Origin: Euonymus europaeus
Lineage: Eukaryota > Streptophyta > Magnoliopsida > Celastrales > Celastraceae
Length of the DNA: 64,000 nucleotides
Direction: 5' to 3'
Assembly: GCA_963580455.1 (NCBI GenBank)
Contig: OY756971.1
Span: 10,067,001-10,131,000, forward strand
The position numbers and the translations under genes were made by a program. The notes under the pieces were generated by a model. That model ran no database searches. It had not been told where the DNA came from and was given only the letters and a program-made list of their open reading frames with translations. Positions 53,020-64,000 of this stretch are shown here, piece after piece (the first letter of the stretch is position 1; every line of letters begins with the position of its first letter).

Positions 53020-54140
53020 GCAACTTCGGACCATCAAAAGTTGCACGGTGTACACTTTTTAATGTTCTTCTATGTCAAATTTTACGAGTATAAGCTTCCT
53101 AGATTATTTCGATGCCAAAACAGCAACTTTCTATGACCAATGGACAAAATTGTTAAAAGCACCTCCATAGAAAGAGTTGAACAACTTCGGACAATAAAAG
53201 TTGCTCGATGTACACTTTTTATTGTGCTTCTATGTCAAATTTTACGAGTATAAGCTTCCTAGATTATTTCGATGCCAAAACACCAACTTTCTATGACAAA
53301 TGGACAAAACCGTTGAAAGCTCCTCCATAGAGAGAGTTGATCAACTTCGGACCATCTAAGTTGCTCGGTGTACACTTTTTAATGTTCTTCTATGACAAAT
53401 TTTACGAGTATAAGCTTCCTAGATTATTTCGATGCCAAAACAGCAACTTTCTATGACCAATGGAAAAAATTGTTAAAAGCTCCGCCATAGAGAGAGTTGA
53501 GCAACTTCGGACAATCAAAGTAGCTCGATGTACACTTTTTATTGTGCTTCTATGTCAAATTTTACGAGTATAAGCTTCCTAGATTATTTCGATGCCAAAA
53601 CACCAACTTTCTATTACAAATGGACAAAACCGTTGAAAGCTCCTCGATAGAGAGAATTGATCAACTTCGGACCATCTAAGTTGCTCGGTGTACACTTTTT
53701 AATGTTTTTCTTTGTCAAATTTTACGAGTATAAGCTTCCTAGATTATTTTGATGCAAAAGCCCCCAACTTTCTATGAAAAATGCACAAAATTGTTAAAAG
53801 CTCCTCTATAAAGAGTGTTGAGCAACTTCGGACCATCAAAGTTGCTTCGTGTACATCTTTTATTGTTCTTTTATGCCAAATTTTACGAGTATAACCATCA
53901 AGATTATTTAATTGCCAAAACACCAACTTTCTATGAGAAATGAACAAAGCCGTTTAAAGCTCCTCCTTAGAGAGAATTTAGCAACTTTGGACCATCAAAG
54001 TTGCTCGTTGTATGCTTTTTATTGTTCTTCTATGTCAAATTTTACGAATATAAGATTTCAAGATTATTTCGAAGCAAAAACACCAACATTCTGTGACAAA
54101 TGGACAAAACCGATAAAAGCTCCTCCGTAGAGAGAGTTGA
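53020..54140 (+). repeat. 1,121-bp seven-monomer higher-order repeat, copy 2
   Basis: It matches copy 1 in variant order: ACAGCAACTTTC, then CGATGTACAC with ACCGTTGAAAGC, then CGATAGAGAGAATTG, then the GCAAAAGCCCCC monomer, then the ATTTAATTGCC monomer, then the CGAAGCAAAAACACC monomer. A third copy begins at 54141 and breaks off near 54430. Confidence 0.8.
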
Positions 54141-54420
54141 GCAACTTCGGACCATCAAAAGTTGCACGGTGTACACTTTTTAATGTTCTTCTATGTCAAA
54201 TTTTACGAGTATAAACTTCCTAGATTATTTCGATGCCAAAAGAGCAACTTTCTATGACCAATGGACAAAATTGTTAAAAGCTCCTCCAATAGAGAGAGAG
54301 TTGAGCAACTTCGGACAATCAAAGTTGCTCGATGTATACTTTTTATTGTGCTTCTATGTCAAATTTTACGAGCATAAGCTTCCTAGATTATTTCGATGCC
54401 AAAACACCAACTTTCTATGA

Positions 54421-55060
54421 CAAATGGACAAAACCGTTGAAAGCCCCTCCATAGAGAGAGTTGAGCAACTTCGGACCATCAAAGTTGCACGGTGTACACT
54501 TTTTAATGTTCTTCTATGTCAAATTTTACAAGTATAAGCTTCCTAGATTATTTTGATGCCAAAACACCAACTTTCTATGACCAATGGACAAAATTGTTAA
54601 AACCTCCTCCATAGAGAGAGTGGAGCAACTTCGGACCATCTAAGTTGCTCGATCTACACTTTTTATTGTGCTTCTATGTCAAATTTTACGAGTATAAGCT
54701 TCCTAGATTATTTCGATGCCAAAACACCAACTTTCTATGACAAATGGACAAAACCGTTGAAAGCCCCTCCATAGAGAGAGTTGAGCAACTTCGGACCATC
54801 AAAGTTGCACGGTGTACACTTTTTAATGTTCTTCTATGCCAAATTTTACAAGTATAAGCTTCCTAGATTATTTTGATGCCAAAACACCAACTTTCTATGA
54901 CCAATGGACAAAATTGTTAAAAGCTCCTCCATAGAGAGAGTGGAGCAACTTCGGACCATCTAAGTTGCTCGATCTACACTTTTTATTGTGCTTCTATGTC
55001 AAATTTTACGAGTATAAGCTTCCTAGATTATTTCGATGCCAAAACACCAACTTTCTATGA
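54421..55060 (+). repeat. 320-bp dimer, two tandem copies
   Basis: 54421-54740 and 54741-55060 repeat the same pair of variants: AAAGCCCCTCCATAG with TTGCACGG, then GAGAGTGGAGCAAC with CGATCTACAC. Only a few bases differ. Confidence 0.8.
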
Positions 55061-56860
55061 CAAATGGACAAAACCGTTAAAAGCTCCTCCATAGAGAGAG
55101 TTGAGCAACTTCAGACCAGAAAAGTTACCCGGTGTACACTTTTTTATGTTCTTCTATGTCAAATTTTACAAGTATAAGCATCCTAGATTATGTCGATGCA
55201 AAAACCCCAACTTTTTATGACAAATGCACAAAATTGTTAAAATTTCTTCCATAGAGAGAGTTGAGAAACTTCGAACCGTCAAAGTTGCTTCGTGTACACG
55301 TTTTATTATTCTTTTATGCCAAATTTTACGAGTATAACCATCAAGATTATTTAATTGCCAAAACACCAACTTTCTATGAGAAAAGAACAAAGCCGTTTAA
55401 AGCTCCTCCATAGAGAGAGTTGATCAACCTCGGACCATCAAAGTTGCTCGTTGTATGCTTTTTATTGTTCTTCTATGTCAAATTTTACAAGTATAAGCTT
55501 CCTAGATTATTTTGATGCCAAAACACCAACTTTCTATGACCAATGGACAAAATTGTTAAAAGCTCCGCCATAGAGAGAGTTGAGCAACTTCGGACAATCA
55601 AAGTTGCTCGATGTACACTTTTTATTGTGCTTCTATGTCAAATTTTACGAGTATAAGCTTCCTAGATTATTTCGATGCCAAAACACCAACTTTCTATGAC
55701 AAATGGATAAAACCGTTGAAAGCTTCTCGATAGAGAGAATTGATCAACTTCGGACCATCTAAGTTGCTCGGTGTACACTTTTTAAAGTTTTTCTATGTCA
55801 AATTTTACGAGTATAAGCTTCCTAGATTATTTCGATGCAAAAGCCCCCAACTTTCTATGACAAATGCACAAAATTGTAAAAAGCTCCTCTATAAAGAGTG
55901 TTGATCAACTTCGTACCATCTAAGTTGCTCGGTGTACACTTTTTAAAGTTTTTCTATGTCAAATTTTACGAGTATAAGCTTCCTAGATTATTTCGATGCA
56001 AAAGCCCCCAACTTTCTATGACAAATGCACAAAATTGTAAAAAGCTCCTCTATAAAGAGTGTTGAGCAACTTCGGACCATCAAAGTTGCTTCGTGTACAA
56101 CTTTTATTGTTCTTTTATGCCAAATTTTACGAGTATAACCATCAAGATTATTTAATTGCCAAAACACCAACTTTCTATGAGAAATGAACAAAGCCGTTTA
56201 AAGCTCTTCCATAGAGAGAATTGAGCATCTTCGGACCATCAAAGTTGCTCGTTGTATGCTTTTTATTGTTATTCTATGTCAAATTTTACGAATATAGGAT
56301 TTCAAGATTATTTCGAAGCAAAAACACCAACATTCTATGACAAATGGACAAAACCATTAAAAGCTCCTCCGTAGAGAGAGTTGAGCAACTTCGGACCATC
56401 AAAAGTTGCACGGTGTACACTTTTTAATGTTCTTCTATATCAAATTTTACGAGTATAAGCTTCCTAGATTATTTCGATGCCAAAACAGCAACTTTCTATG
56501 ACAAATGGACAAAACCGTTGAAAGCTCCTCCATAGAGAGAGTTGATCAACTTCGGACCATCTAAGTTGCTCAGTGTACACTTTTTAATGTTCTTCTATGT
56601 CAAATTTTACGAGTATATGCTTCCAAGATTAGTTCGATGCAAAACACCAACATGCTATGACAAATGGACAAAACCATTAAAAGCTCCTCCATAGATAGAG
56701 TTAATGAACTTCGGACTATCAAAGTTGCCCGATGTACACTTTTTATTGTGCTTTTATGTCAAATTTTACGAGTATAAGCTTCCTAGATTATTTCGATGCG
56801 AAAACACCAACTTTCTATGACCAATGGACAAAATTGTTAAAAGCTCCTCCATAGAGAGAG

Positions 56861-57419
56861 TTGAGCAACTTCGGACAATCAAAGTTGCTCGATGTACACT
56901 TTTTATTGTGCTTCTATGTCAAATTTTACGAGTATAAGTTTCCTATATCATTTCGATGCCAAAACACCAACTTTCTATTACAAACGGACAAAACCGTTGA
57001 AAGCTCCTCCATAGAGAGAGTTGATCAACTTCGGACCATCTAAGTTGCTCGGTGTACACTTTTTAATGTTCTTCTATGTCAAATTTTACGAGTATAAGCT
57101 TCCTAGATTATTTCGATGCAAAAGCCCCCAACTTTCTATGACAAATGCACAAAATTGTTAAAAGCTCCTCCATAAAGAGTGTTGAGCAACTTCGGACCAT
57201 CAAAGTTGTTTGGTGTACACCTTTTATTGTTATTCCATTTGAAATTTTACGAGTATAAGCGTCAAGATTAATTAATCGCCAAAACACCAAATTTCTACGA
57301 GAAATGAACAAAGCCGTTTAAATTTTACGAGTATAAGCTTCCTAGATTATTTCGATGCCAAAACAGCAACTTTATATGACCAATGGAAAAAATTGTTAAA
57401 AGCTCCGCCATAGAGAGAG
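56861..57419 (+). repeat. 559-bp (3.5-monomer) repeat, single copy locus
   Basis: This unit contains a register break near 57318-57323, where AACAAAGCCGTTTAAA runs straight into TTTTACGAGTATAAGC. About half a monomer is missing, so the unit is 3.5 monomers long. It is followed at 57420 by a unit of the same start (GAGCAACTTCGGACAATC). The whole block resembles 61083 onward at an offset of 4,222. Confidence 0.82.
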
Positions 57420-60330
57420 TTGAGCAACTTCGGACAATCAAAGTTGCTCGATGTACACTTTTTATTGTGCTTCTATGTCAAATTTTACGAGTATAAGCTT
57501 CCTAGATTATTTCGATGCCAAAACACCAACTTTCTATTACAAATGGACAAAACCGTTGAAAGCTCCTCGATAGAGAGAATTGATCAACTTCGGACCATCT
57601 AAGTTGCTCGGTGTACACTTTTTAATGTTTTTCTATGTCAAATTTTACGAGTATAAGCTTCCTAGATTATTTTGATGCAAAAGCCCCCAACTTTCTATGA
57701 AAAATGCACAAAATTGTTAAAAGCTCCTCTATAAAGAGTGTTGAGCAACTTCGGACCATCAAAGTTGCTTCGTGTACACCTTTTATTGTTCTTTTATGCC
57801 AAATTTTACGAGTATAACCATCAAGATTATTTAATTGCCAAAACACCAACTTTCTATGAGAAATGAACAAAGCCGTTTAAAGCTCCTCCATAGAGAGAAT
57901 TGAGCAACTTTGGACCATCAAAGTTGCTCGTTGTATGCTTTTTATTGTTCTTCTATGTCAAATTTTACGAATATAAGATTTCAAGATTATTTCGAAGCAA
58001 AAACACCAACATTCTATGACAAATGGACAAAACCGTTAAAAGCTCCTCCGTAGAGAGAGTTGAGCAACTTCGGACCATCAAAAGTTGCACGGTGTACACT
58101 TTTTAATGTTCTTCTATGTCAAATTTTACGAGTATAAACTTCCTAGATTATTTCGATGCCAAAACAGCAACTTTCTATGACAAATGGACAAAACCGTTGA
58201 AAGCCCCTCCATAGAGAGAGTTGAGCAACTTCGGATCATCAAAGTTGCACGGTGTACACTTTTTAATGTTCTTCTATGTCAAATTTTACAAGTATAAGCT
58301 TCCTAGATTATTTTGATTCCAAAACACCAACTTTCTATGACCAATGGACAAAATTGTTAAAAGCTCCTCCATAGAGAGAGTGGAGCAACTTCGGACCGTC
58401 AAAGATGCTCTGTGTACAACTTTTATTGTTCTTTTATGCCAAATTTTACAAGTATAAGCTTCAAGATTATTTAATTGCCAAAACACTAACTTTCTATGAG
58501 AAACGGACAAAGCCATAAAAAGCTTCTCTATTGAGAGAGTTGAGCTACTTCGGACCATCAAAGTTTCTCGGTGTATACTTTTTAATGTTCTTCTATGTCA
58601 AATTTTATGAGTATAAGCTTCCTAGATTATTTCTTTGGCAAAATATTAACTTTCTATGACAGATGGACAAATCCGTTAAAAGCTCTTCCATAGAGAGAGT
58701 TGAGCAAGTTCGGACCATCAAAGTTGCTCTGTGTACACTTTTTATTGTTATTCTATGTCAAATTTTATGAGTATAAGCATCCTAGATTATGTCGATGCAA
58801 AAACCCCAACTTTCTATGACAAATGCACAAAATTGTTAAAAGCTCCTCCATAGAGAGAGTTGAGAAACTTCGGACCGTCAAAGTTGCTTCGTGTACACCT
58901 TTTATTGTTCTTTTATGCCAAATTTTACGAGTATAACCATCAAGATTATTTAATTGCCAAAACACCAACTTTCTATGAGAAATGAAAAGCCGTTAAAAGC
59001 TCCTCCATAGAGAGAGTTGAGCAACTTCGGACCATCAAAGTTGCTCGTTGTATGCTTTTTATTGTTCTTCTATGTCAAATTTTAAAAATATAAGATTTCA
59101 AGATTATTTCGAAGCAAAAACACCAGCATTCTATGACAAATGGACAAAACCGTTAAAAGCTCCTTCGTAGAGAGAGTTGAGCAACTTCGGACCATCAAAA
59201 GTTGCACGGTGTACACTTTTTAATGTTCTTCTATGTCAAATTTTACGAGTATACGCTTCCTAGATTATTTCGATGCCAAAACACCAACTTTCTATGACAA
59301 ACGGACAAAACCGTTAAAAGCTCCTCCATAGAGAGTGTTGAGCAACTTCGGACCATCAATGTTGTGTGTACACCTTTTATCGTTCTTCCATTTGAAATTT
59401 TACAAGTATAAGCGTCAAGATTAATTAATTGCCAAAACACCAACATTCTATGAGAAGTGGACAAAGCCATTAAATGCTCCTCCATAGAGAGAGTTCAGCA
59501 AGGTCGGACTATCAAAGTTGCTTGGTGTACACTTTGTATTGTTTTTCTATGTCAAATTTTATGAGTATAAGCATCCTAGATTATGTCGATGAAAAAACCC
59601 CAACCTTCTATGACAAATGCACAAAATTGTTAAAAGCTCCTCCATAGAGAGAGTTGAGAAACTTCGGACTGTCAAAGTTGCTTCGTGTACACCTTTTATT
59701 GTTCTTTTATGCCAAATTTTACGAGTATAACCATCAAGATTATTTAATTGCCAAAACAACAACTTTCTATGAGAAATGAACAAAGCCGTTAAAAGCTCCT
59801 CCATAGAGAGAGTTGTGCAACTTCAGACCATCAAAGTTGCTCGTTGTATGCTTTTTATTGTTCTTCTATGTCTAATTTTACGAATATAAGATTTCAAGAT
59901 TATTTCGAAGCAAAAACACTAACTTTCTATGAGAAATGGACAAAACCGTTAAAAGCTCCTCCGTAGAGAGAGTTGAGCAACTTCGGACCATCAAAGTTGC
60001 ACGGTGTACACTTTTTAATGTTCTTCTATGTTAAATTTTACGAGTATAAGCTTCCAAGATTATTTCGATGCAAAATACCAACATGCTATGACAAATGGAC
60101 AAAATCGCTAAAAACTCCTCCATAGATAGAGTTAATGAACTTCGGACCATCAAAGTTGCCCGATGTACACTTTTTATTGTGCTTCTATGTCAAATTTTAC
60201 GAGTATAAGCTTCCTCTAGATTATTTCGATGCCAAAACACCAACTTTCTATGACAAATGGACAAAACCGTTGAAAGCTCCTCCATAGAGAGAGTTGATCA
60301 ACTTCGGACCATCTAAGTTGCTCGGTGTAA

Positions 60331-62878
60331 ACTTTTTAATGTTCTTCTATGTCAAATTTTACGAGTATAAGCTTTCTAGATTATTTCGATGCAAAAGCCC
60401 CCAACTTTTGCACAAAATTGTTAAAAGCTCCTCCATAAAGAGTGTTGAGCAACTTCGGACCATCAAAGTTGCTTGGTGTACACCTTTTATTGTTCTTCCA
60501 TTTGAAATTTCACGAGTAAAAGCGTCAAGATTAATTAATCGCCAAAACACCAACTTTCTATGAGAAATGAACAAAGCCATTTAAAGCTCCTCCATAGAGA
60601 GAGTTGAGCAACTTCGGACAATCAAAGTTGCCCGATGTAAACTTTTTATTGTGCTTCTATGTCAAATTTTACGAGTATAAGCTTCCTAGATTATTTCGAT
60701 GCCAAAACACCAACTTTCTATGACAAATGGACAAAACCGTTGAAAGCTCCTCCATAGAGAGAGTTGATCAACTTCAGACCATCTAAGTTGCTCAGTGTAC
60801 ACTTTTTAATGTTCTTCTATGTCAAATTTTACGAGTATATGCTTCCAAGATTAGTTCGATGCAAAACACCAACATGCTATGACAAATGGACAAAACCATT
60901 AAAAGCTCCTCCATAGATAGAGTTAATGAACTTCGGACTATCAAAGTTGCCCGATGTACACTTTTTATTGTGCTTCTATGTCAAATTTTACGAGTATAAG
61001 CTTCCTAGATTATTTCGATGCCAAAACACCAACTTTCTATGACCAATGGACAAAATTGTTAAAAGCTCCTCCATAGAGAGAGTTGAGCAACTTCGGACAA
61101 TCAAAGTTGCTCGATGTACACTTTTTATTGTGCTTCTATGTCAAATTTTACGAGTATAAGTTTCCTATATCATTTCGATGCCAAAACACCAACTTTCTAT
61201 TACAAACGGACAAAACCGTTGAAAGCTCCTCCATAGAGAGAGTTGATCAACTTCGGACCATCTAAGTTGCTCGGTGTACACTTTTTAATGTTCTTCTATG
61301 TCAAATTTTACGAGTATAAGCTTCCTAGATTATTTCGATGCAAAAGCCCCCAACTTTCTATGACAAATGCACAAAATTGTTAAAAGCTCCTCCATAAAGA
61401 GTGTTGAGCAACTTCGGACCATCAAAGTTGTTTGGTGTACACCTTTTATTGTTATTCCATTTGAAATTTTACGAGTATAAGCGTCAAGATTAATTAATCG
61501 CCAAAACACCAACTTTCTATGAGAAATGAACAAAGCCGTTTAAATTTTACGAGTATAAGCTTCCTAGATTATTTCGATGCCAAAACAGCAACTTTATATG
61601 ACCAATGGAAAAAATTGTTAAAAGCTCCGCCATAGAGAGAGTTGAGCAACTTCGGACAATCAAAGTTGCTCGATGTACACTTTTTATTGTGCTTCTATGT
61701 CAAATTTTACGAGTATAAGTTTCCTATATCATTTCGATGCCAAAACACCAACTTTCTATTACAAACGGACAAAACCGTTGAAAGCTCCTCCATAGAGAGA
61801 GTTGATCAACTTCGGACCATCCAAGTTGCTCGGTGTACACTTTTTAATGTTCTTCTATGTCAAATTTTACGAGTATAAGCTTCCTAGATTATTTCGATGC
61901 AAAAGCCCCCAACTTTCTATGACAAATGCACAAAATTGTTAAAAGCTCCTCCATAAAGAGTGTTGAGCAACTTCGGACCATCAAAGTTGTTTGGTGTACA
62001 CCTTTTATTGTTATTCCATTTGAAATTTTACGAGTATAAGCGTCAAGATTAATTAATCGCCAAAACACCAAATTTCTACGAGAAATGAACAAAGCCGTTT
62101 AAATTTTACGAGTATAAGCTTCCTAGATTATTTCGATGCCAAAACAGCAACTTTATATGACCAATGGAAAAAATTGTTAAAAGCTCCGCCATAGAGAGAG
62201 TTGAGCAACTTCGGACAATCAAAGTTGCTCGATGTACACTTTTTATTGTGCTTCTATGTCAAATTTTACGAGTATAAGCTTCCTAGATTATTTCGATGCC
62301 AAAACACCAACTTTCTATTACAAATGGACAAAACCGTTGAAAGCTCCTCGATAGAGAGAATTGATCAACTTCGGACCATCTAAGTTGCTCGGTGTACACT
62401 TTTTAATGTTTTTCTATGTCAAATTTTACGAGTATAAGCTTCCTAGATTATTTTGATGCAAAAGCCCCCAACTTTCTATGAAAAATGCACAAAATTGTTA
62501 AAAGCTCCTCTATAAAGAGTGTTGAGCAACTTCGGACCATCAAAGTTGCTTCGTGTACACCTTTTATTGTTCTTTTATGCCAAATTTTACGAGTATAACC
62601 ATCAAGATTATTTAATTGCCAAAACACCAACTTTCTATGAGAAATGAACAAAGCCGTTTAAAGCTCCTCCATAGAGAGAATTGAGCAACTTTGGACCATC
62701 AAAGTTGCTCGTTGTATGCTTTTTATTGTTCTTCTATGTCAAATTTTACGAATATAAGATTTCAAGATTATTTCGAAGCAAAAACACCAACATTCTATGA
62801 CAAATGGACAAAACCGTTAAAAGCTCCTCCGTAGAGAGAGTTGAGCAACTTCGGACCATCAAAAGTTGCACGGTGTAC
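60331..62878 (+). repeat. 2,548-bp tandem duplication, copy 1
   Basis: From 60331 on, the sequence recurs 2,548 bp later, including the short monomer CCCAACTTTTGCACAAAA (about 60400 and 62950, 12 bp lost) and the GTATATGCTTCCAAGATTAG variant. The left edge is set by A at 60330 against C at 62878. The unit contains the two 559-bp copies. Confidence 0.87.
61083..62200 (+). repeat. 559-bp (3.5-monomer) repeat, two tandem copies
   Basis: Starts lie at 61083 and 61642, with the next unit beginning at 62201. The half-monomer junction TTTAAATTTTACG recurs at about 61541 and 62100. The following unit (from 62201) diverges from the first two at about 62278, reading TAAGCTTCCTAGATTA in place of TAAGTTTCCTATATCA. 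The related locus at 56861 has only one copy, so copy number of this unit has changed between loci. Confidence 0.85.
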
Positions 62879-64000
62879 ACTTTTTAATGTTCTTCTATGT
62901 CAAATTTTACGAGTATAAGCTTTCTAGATTATTTCGATGCAAAAGCCCCCAACTTTTGCACAAAATTGTTAAAAGCTCCTCCATAAAGAGTGTTGAGCAA
63001 CTTCGGACCATCAAAGTTGCTTGGTGTACACCTTTTATTGTTCTTCCATTTGAAATTTCACGAGTAAAAGCGTCAAGATTAATTAATCGCCAAAACACCA
63101 ACTTTCTATGAGAAATGAACAAAGCCATTTAAAGCTCCTCCATAGAGAGAGTTGAGCAACTTCGGACAATCAAAGTTGCCCGATGTAAACTTTTTATTGT
63201 GCTTCTATGTCAAATTTTACGAGTATAAGCTTCCTAGATTATTTCGATGCCAAAACACCAACTTTCTATGACAAATGGACAAAACCGTTGAAAGCTCCTC
63301 CATAGAGAGAGTTGATCAACTTCGGACCATCTAAGTTGCTCAGTGTACACTTTTTAATGTTCTTCTATGTCAAATTTTACGAGTATATGCTTCCAAGATT
63401 AGTTCGATGCAAAACACCAACATGCTATGACAAATGGACAAAACCATTAAAAGCTCCTCCATAGATAGAGTTAATGAACTTCGGACTATCAAAGTTGCCC
63501 GATGTACACTTTTTATTGTGCTTCTATGTCAAATTTTACGAGTATAAGCTTCCTAGATTATTTCGATGCCAAAACACCAACTTTCTATGACCAATGGACA
63601 AAATTGTTAAAAGCTCCTCCATAGAGAGAGTTGAGCAACTTCGGACAATCAAAGTTGCTCGATGTACACTTTTTATTGTGCTTCTATGTCAAATTTTACG
63701 AGTATAAGTTTCCTATATCATTTCGATGCCAAAACACCAACTTTCTATTACAAACGGACAAAATCGTTGAAAGCTCCTCCATAGAGAGAGTTGATCAACT
63801 TCGGACCATCTAAGTTGCTCGGTGTACACTTTTTAATTTTCTTCTATGTCAAATTTTACGAGTATAAGCTTCCTAGATTATTTCGATGCAAAAGCCCCCA
63901 ACTTTCTATGACAAATGCACAAAATTGTTAAAAGCTCCTCCATAAAGAGTGTTGAGCAACTTCGGACCATCAAAGTTGTTTGGTGTACACCTTTTATTGT
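62879..64000 (+). repeat. 2,548-bp tandem duplication, copy 2, cut by window end
   Basis: It matches the first 1,122 bp of copy 1 with few differences, such as ACTTCGGACC at 63319 against ACTTCAGACC at 60771, and AATTTTCTTC at 63836 against AATGTTCTTC at 61288. The copy continues beyond the window. Confidence 0.87.

Larger units (their letters stand above)
51075..64000 (+). repeat. 160-bp tandem satellite, right block (about 80 monomers)
   Basis: This is the same monomer family, orientation and phase as the left block, running to the end of the window. Variant composition differs. It is rich in ACAGCAACTTTC, GGACAATC and CGATAGAGAGAATTG monomers, and carries three composite repeats (1,121, 559 and 2,548 bp) not seen on the left. 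The 10,653-bp and 4,428-bp units do not appear here. Small local oddities include AGAGAGAGAG expansion at 54290-54300 and CTTCCTCTAGATT at 60208. A monomer duplicated at 161-bp spacing (55741 and 55902) carries the rare words TTTAAAGTTTTTC and ATTGTAAAAAGC. Open frames across the block are repeat-derived. Confidence 0.96.

Noticed and set aside
2635..63128. Dozens of 60-91 aa minus-strand open frames with a shared motif (HRKLVFWQLNNLDGYTRKIW and relatives)
   Set aside because: They are the antisense translation of the 160-bp satellite. The period is not a multiple of three, so each frame covers only one or two monomers; no promoter or codon-level conservation is evident.
7335..63813. Plus-strand 60-107 aa open frames such as those starting at 7335, 11712, 36690 and 57420
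   Set aside because: These are the same repeat read on the other strand. They recur only where the underlying DNA is duplicated and have no recognisable protein domain.
1..64000. A new prokaryotic-type defence or mobile gene system
   Set aside because: All recognisable coding sequence is plant LTR-retrotransposon gag and pol; the rest is satellite. Nothing supports a bacterial, phage or plasmid origin.

Overview
The window looks like plant nuclear heterochromatin, most likely from a dicot and probably centromeric or pericentromeric. About 53 kb of the 64 kb is one tandem satellite with a monomer of about 160 bp. All monomers I read run head to tail in one orientation. It is interrupted by a full-length Ty3/gypsy LTR retrotransposon of the Athila type and bordered on the left by the 5' end of a truncated Ty1/copia element. 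I found no host protein gene, tRNA, rRNA, CRISPR array or bacterial-type operon. The species cannot be named from the sequence alone.

Layout. 1-~1294: 3' part of a copia LTR, an initiator-Met-tRNA primer-binding site and the first ~105 codons of copia gag, which stop abruptly at the satellite. ~1291-41606: left satellite block, 40.3 kb. 41607-51074: Athila-like element of 9,468 bp, with 1,467-bp LTRs differing at 4 positions, a 5-bp target duplication AAAGC, a tRNA-Asp primer site, gag, pol (protease, reverse transcriptase, RNase H, integrase), a non-coding 3' region and a polypurine tract. 51075-64000: right satellite block, 12.9 kb, continuing the monomer split by the insertion.

The satellite has several layers of organisation. 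The monomer is about 160 bp. Variants alternate as 320-bp dimers in places. There are composite repeats of 559 bp (3.5 monomers), 1,121 bp (7 monomers), 2,546-2,548 bp (about 16 monomers), 4,428 bp (about 28 monomers) and 10,653 bp (about 67 monomers). The 10,653-bp unit is present as two nearly identical complete tandem copies plus the start of a third. Breakpoints often sit at short shared words, which suggests unequal exchange and microhomology-mediated deletion. Most monomers carry a 9-bp inverted repeat around a 10-nt loop, which could be functional or simply inherited.

How the parts relate: the retrotransposon is a recent insertion into the satellite, as judged from its LTRs. Its gag/pol frame is broken by a frameshift and a stop, although the enzymatic part of pol is intact. 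The many 60-100 aa open frames across the satellite are by-products of the repeat and are not annotated as genes. The most noteworthy content is the multi-scale satellite architecture, not a new protein system.
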